Shown here: piece after piece, positions 7,158 to 10,450 of the stretch
How positions within the stretch are numbered: position 1 is the stretch's first letter
Layout of the letters: each line of letters opens with the position of its first letter
NCBI GenBank assembly: GCA_937899145.1
Contig: CALBPW010000199.1
Location: 1-10,450 of the forward strand
Source: an uncultured Bacteroidota bacterium
GTDB lineage: Bacteria; Bacteroidota; Bacteroidia; Bacteroidales; SZUA-534
DNA: 10,450 nucleotides
Reading direction: 5' to 3'
Made by a program: the position numbers and the translations under genes
Notes under the pieces: generated by a model
Told to the model about the DNA's origin: nothing
The model's input: only the letters and a program-made list of their open reading frames with translations
Databases searched by the model: none

Positions 7158-7286
7158 TAATATAGTGAAAAATTTGCGCAGCGTAGTTTGAAGGTATTAA
7201 GTTAGATTATTGTGCGGTGTCGTAGTGTGCAATTTGTCATTAATCTTTATTTGCAAAATTAAAACAAAGCCATAAAAAATATCTGC

Positions 7287-7317
7287 TTTCAATCAACGTT
7301 TACTTATTTTACATTTA
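7287..7317 (+). promoter_or_regulatory. Possible promoter for porZ-recO
   Basis: TACATTTA at 7310-7317 matches the TAnnTTTG -7 consensus at all fixed positions except the final G. TTTC at 7287-7290 matches three of four bases of the -33 TTTG at a 19-base distance. The ATG of porZ follows 21 bases later. A promoter is needed here because the upstream gene, yidD, is divergent. The 181-base divergent gap is otherwise A/T-rich, with no operator-like inverted repeat I could identify. Confidence 0.32.
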
Positions 7318-7338
7318 TCGCCTCAACAAAAAGGTATT

Positions 7339-9618
7339 ATGACGAAAGTTTCATTTCTTACTTTACTGTTTATTTTATTGAATTTTAACGCAATAGCACA
7401 ATTGTCGGAAAATTCGTGGCGCGACCATTTAAGTTATAACAGCGGACGTGTAGTGGCTGTTAGTGGTGATAAAGCATATTGTGCAACCGATCTTAGCGTC
7501 TTCTACTTGGACAAAGACGATTATTCGCTTAACCATCTTACACCAATTGAAGGATTGTCAGAAATTGGCGTTAGCTGTATTGCCTATGCCGATGAGTCGC
7601 ATCTTTTGGTTGTGGTTTATACAAGTGGCAATATCGACCTTGTTGATGACAACAACAGAGTAATCAATATGTCGGGATTAAAAGATGCTGATTTTACAAC
7701 TGATAAGCGTACTAATCATATTAGCATTGTTGGCAAAACGGCTTACCTGTCTTGCAATTTTGGCATTACAGCCATCAATCTTGAAAAACGTGAATTTGCC
7801 GACACATACATCTTAGGCGAAAACGGAAACTATCAGAAAATAAATTGCTCTGCCGTGTATGGCGATTATCTTTATGCCTTCACACCAAATGGAATGATGC
7901 GCGGCAGGCTTGATAATCAATTTCTTACCGATATTAAAAATTGGGAAGTTTTATCGCAGTTTGACGCTAATCATAATTATAATACCGGTTGTGTGTTTAA
8001 TGGCAAGTTGTTGGTAAATGAATTTTACGATGATGGTTATACTTGTAGGGTTTCAACATTTGATGGCGAATGTTGCGATGCGCTTTGGGATAGTTTGCCG
8101 AATGTTAAGTCGTTAACAAGTCGCAAAGGTTTGCTTGTGCGGACAACCAATTGGAATATCGATATTTTTGATGAAAAGTTTGAAGCGACAAATCAATGTT
8201 CCGATTATGAGATTGGAATGGGAGTCGCAGATGACGCGCATAATGTTTGGTTCGCTCATGCAAGTCGCGGTTTAGGACGGTGCTCATGGTGGGGCGAGCA
8301 GTTTTTTACGCCATCAGGTCCGGGTAAAAATCAATTTTTCAGTATAACTTACAACGATGGCGAAATGCTTTTAGCCCCAGGTGGAAAAGATAGAATTACC
8401 GCTGTAAATAATGGGCAAGCAATCAGTATCTTTAGATTTGTTGATAACAATTGGGTTGGGATGGATAATACCAATTTTGCAAACGGGCGCGATGTAACAT
8501 CATTTATTACTCGCGGAAACCGCAATCATTTTTTGGCCTCGTCGTGGAGTTATGGTTTGATTGAATACAACAATGGCAATTATAATTGGCTAATACATCA
8601 AAGCAACGATACAGTTATTCAAGATTCATACAAAGTTATTCGCATAAGTTCCGGCTATTACGACAGTAAAGGAAATCTTTGGGTAAATTGTTCAAATACA
8701 GATAATTATATAGCCGTCCGTACTCCTTCTGGCAAATGGTATAGTTATGCCTACGAAAGCCAATTGTCGGATCAGCATTTGGGCAAAATGCTACATACCT
8801 ACAAAGGCGATTTTTGGCTAACCACACCAGGCAAAACAGGAATTCTGGTTTTCAACACAAACAATACGCCCGAAACAAATGCCGATGACAGTTATGACTA
8901 TTTTATGCCGGCTAACGAAAATGGCGAATATCTGAACTCATACATCAACGATATTGTTGAAGACAACGAAGGAAAACTTTGGATAGCATCAGATGCAGGC
9001 GTTTATGTGTACGATAATCCGGAGTATGTGCTTGAGGGTAAGCCGTTTTATGGTCGGCAACCGCAAATGGTTATCGATGGCTATTATCAGACATTACTTG
9101 GAACCGAAAAAGTTAACTCAATAGTGATTGATGGCGGAAACCGGAAATGGTTTGGTACGGCTGGAGGCGGAATTTTTGTGATATCGGCTGATGGCACAAC
9201 ACAATACGCTGAGTATAACACAACTAACTCGACAATTTTCTCAAACAACGTGCTATCAATGAGCCTCGATTACGACAAAGGAATACTTTATATAATCACC
9301 GATAAAGGACTACAATCGGCAGCCATATCGTCGTCAATACCTAAAAAGTCGTATTCCGATATTTTCGCCTTTCCAAATCCTGTCGAACCAAGTTTTAATG
9401 GCGATGTGCAAATTCGTGGACTTATGGACAACACTGTCGTTCGCATTACCGATTTGTATGGCAATTTAGTATTTGAGACAATGAGCAGTGGCGGTGGAGC
9501 AAGTTGGAATTTGCGCAATATGAGCGGACAACCTGTAGTGTCGGGCATCTATCTTGTACAGTGCGTAACCGATGATGGCGAAAAGCACGAAACCGAAAAA
9601 ATTCATGTTGTAAGGTGA
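7339..9618 (+). CDS. porZ: PorZ-like type IX secretion system protein (beta-propellers plus T9SS CTD)
   Basis: This 759-residue protein matches the PorZ layout: signal peptide (1-20, AIA-Q), two successive beta-propeller domains (about 25-330 and 335-665), and a C-terminal beta-sandwich T9SS sorting domain (about 676-759: FPNPV, ITDLYGNLVF, SGIYLVQ, final KIHVVR). The second propeller shows two-component-regulator-type blades such as NLWVN (447-451), KLWIASDAGVYVY (546-558) and RKWFGTAGGGIFVIS (602-616). In P. gingivalis, PorZ (776 residues) sits on the cell surface, binds anionic LPS and delivers it to the PorU sortase, which links it to secreted cargo. The opening QLSENSWRDHLSYNSGR also fits Bacteroidota PorZ. 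Twelve cysteines lie in the mature chain. It starts the porZ-recO pair. An ordinary propeller cargo of T9SS is the main alternative; two propellers, length and recO linkage favour PorZ. Confidence 0.85.
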   Translation: MTKVSFLTLLFILLNFNAIAQLSENSWRDHLSYNSGRVVAVSGDKAYCATDLSVFYLDKDDYSLNHLTPIEGLSEIGVSCIAYADESHLLVVVYTSGNIDLVDDNNRVINMSGLKDADFTTDKRTNHISIVGKTAYLSCNFGITAINLEKREFADTYILGENGNYQKINCSAVYGDYLYAFTPNGMMRGRLDNQFLTDIKNWEVLSQFDANHNYNTGCVFNGKLLVNEFYDDGYTCRVSTFDGECCDALWDSLPNVKSLTSRKGLLVRTTNWNIDIFDEKFEATNQCSDYEIGMGVADDAHNVWFAHASRGLGRCSWWGEQFFTPSGPGKNQFFSITYNDGEMLLAPGGKDRITAVNNGQAISIFRFVDNNWVGMDNTNFANGRDVTSFITRGNRNHFLASSWSYGLIEYNNGNYNWLIHQSNDTVIQDSYKVIRISSGYYDSKGNLWVNCSNTDNYIAVRTPSGKWYSYAYESQLSDQHLGKMLHTYKGDFWLTTPGKTGILVFNTNNTPETNADDSYDYFMPANENGEYLNSYINDIVEDNEGKLWIASDAGVYVYDNPEYVLEGKPFYGRQPQMVIDGYYQTLLGTEKVNSIVIDGGNRKWFGTAGGGIFVISADGTTQYAEYNTTNSTIFSNNVLSMSLDYDKGILYIITDKGLQSAAISSSIPKKSYSDIFAFPNPVEPSFNGDVQIRGLMDNTVVRITDLYGNLVFETMSSGGGASWNLRNMSGQPVVSGIYLVQCVTDDGEKHETEKIHVVR

Positions 9619-9630
9619 GAAAAACAGAAA

Positions 9631-10353
9631 ATGCTTTGTACCGACCGCATAATTGTTCTTTCACGCACGCGCTACTCCGATAGCTCGATAATAATACAGG
9701 CATTATCGCGACAGCATGGGCGCGTATCGCTGATGGCCTATGGTTTAGGAGGAAAAAACAGGTCGCGGTTGGGCGCGTTTCATGCGATGGCATTGCTCGA
9801 TGTTGTTTATAGCTATCGGCAAGAGCGGCAAGTGCAAAAACTGAGCGAGTATAAGTCATCACCAATTTTGACCGGATGCGCCATCGACTTGCGGAAAAGC
9901 ACAATGCTGATGTTTTTGGCAGAAGTGGTGGGCAAAAGCATTCGAGAGGAGGCTGAAGATGATGCGCAATTTGAATTTATCGACACCTCAATCCAGATTT
10001 TAGAGCAATTGCAGAGCGGAATACAATTATTTCATATCGCTTTTCTTTTAAAGTTAAGCCGATATTTAGGATTCAGTCCTACGCAACTTGTGCCCGGCCA
10101 ACAGTTTTTCGACCTTGAAGCGGGGCACGGAACCATTGTGCGCCCTGTGCACCGGCATTATATTGCAGCAGAGCAATTCGCGCAGCTTTATCAATTTCTC
10201 GATTTGCCTTTCAACCAACTTGATCAAATAAAAATAGCACGCGCCGAACGTGATTTTTTGTTAGAAACAGTGCTGGTTTGGTATAGTTTTCATATTCCTA
10301 CAATGAGGGAAATCAACTCGTTAAGTGTTTTGCGCGATGTTTTCAACGGCTGA
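9631..10353 (+). CDS. recO: DNA repair protein RecO
   Basis: RecO works in the RecFOR pathway: it binds single-stranded DNA and SSB and helps load RecA at gaps. The 240 residues are a full-length protein. An N-terminal OB-fold (about 1-78) contains DRIIVLSRTRYSDSSIIIQA and the glycine-rich LMAYGLGGKNRSRLGAF (34-50). A helical domain follows, with FHIAFLLKLSRYLGFSP (134-150) and the Bacteroidota-like FFDLEAGHG (159-167), ending in HIPTMREINSLSVLRDVF. The only cysteines are C3 and C83, so the four-cysteine zinc site of some RecO proteins is absent, as in E. coli. It begins 12 bases after porZ and must share its transcript, since no promoter or terminator lies between. The 97 bases after the stop hold no gene; the A/T palindrome at about 10381-10397 is too A/T-only to call a terminator. 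Confidence 0.95.
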   Translation: MLCTDRIIVLSRTRYSDSSIIIQALSRQHGRVSLMAYGLGGKNRSRLGAFHAMALLDVVYSYRQERQVQKLSEYKSSPILTGCAIDLRKSTMLMFLAEVVGKSIREEAEDDAQFEFIDTSIQILEQLQSGIQLFHIAFLLKLSRYLGFSPTQLVPGQQFFDLEAGHGTIVRPVHRHYIAAEQFAQLYQFLDLPFNQLDQIKIARAERDFLLETVLVWYSFHIPTMREINSLSVLRDVFNG

Positions 10354-10450
10354 ATACTGCGCTTCGTGGCTAAAATATTTATCTTTAAAAACTTTTTAAA
10401 ATTCCAAATTCTGTAACTGTTATTTGTGCTAAAGCATTCTTGGCATGTGA

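Noticed and set aside
9446..9904. A 152-codon open frame on the - strand across the porZ/recO junction
   Set aside because: It lies opposite two well-supported genes on the + strand, has no recognisable domain, and its composition (Arg/His/Ser-rich) is that of an antisense shadow frame.
10381..10397. A/T palindrome after recO as a terminator
   Set aside because: It consists almost only of A and T with a one-base centre, so it would form no stable RNA stem; such palindromes are expected by chance in A/T-rich gaps.

Overview
The window looks like chromosome from an uncultured member of the Bacteroidota, most likely order Bacteroidales, assembled from Illumina reads. Four things point there: the ribosomal proteins and RNA polymerase alpha resemble that phylum; a PorZ-like type IX secretion protein, found only in Bacteroidota, is present; start codons are preceded by A/T-rich sequence rather than Shine-Dalgarno sites; and several upstream regions carry TAnnTTTG-type -7 promoter boxes. 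The first 14 bases match the end of an Illumina adapter, so the left edge is a contig end and not biology.

Layout. Left (15-1674): the end of the ribosomal alpha operon on the + strand, with a 3' fragment of rpsD, then rpoA, rplQ and a clear intrinsic terminator. Centre-left (1776-4231): two independent + strand genes, a secreted M23/LysM cell-wall peptidase that starts at TTG, and an acyl-CoA:carboxylate CoA-transferase behind a good Bacteroidota promoter. Centre (4309-7157): three - strand genes, an initiating polyprenyl glycosylphosphotransferase, a degenerate Gfo/Idh/MocA-like protein, and yidD. Right (7339-10353): porZ-like and recO on the + strand, 12 bases apart and probably cotranscribed. 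All gaps are shorter than 300 bases.

Most of this is core housekeeping: translation, transcription, membrane-protein insertion (YidD), DNA repair (RecO), peptidoglycan remodelling and acid fermentation. The more interesting part is the 4.3-9.6 kb stretch. It places an envelope-glycan initiating enzyme and a sugar-dehydrogenase-like protein that has lost its catalytic motifs beside PorZ, which in Porphyromonas gingivalis handles anionic LPS for type IX secretion. A functional link is only a hypothesis. I see no CRISPR array, insertion sequence, tRNA, phage gene or toxin-antitoxin pair, and no convincing wholly new system.
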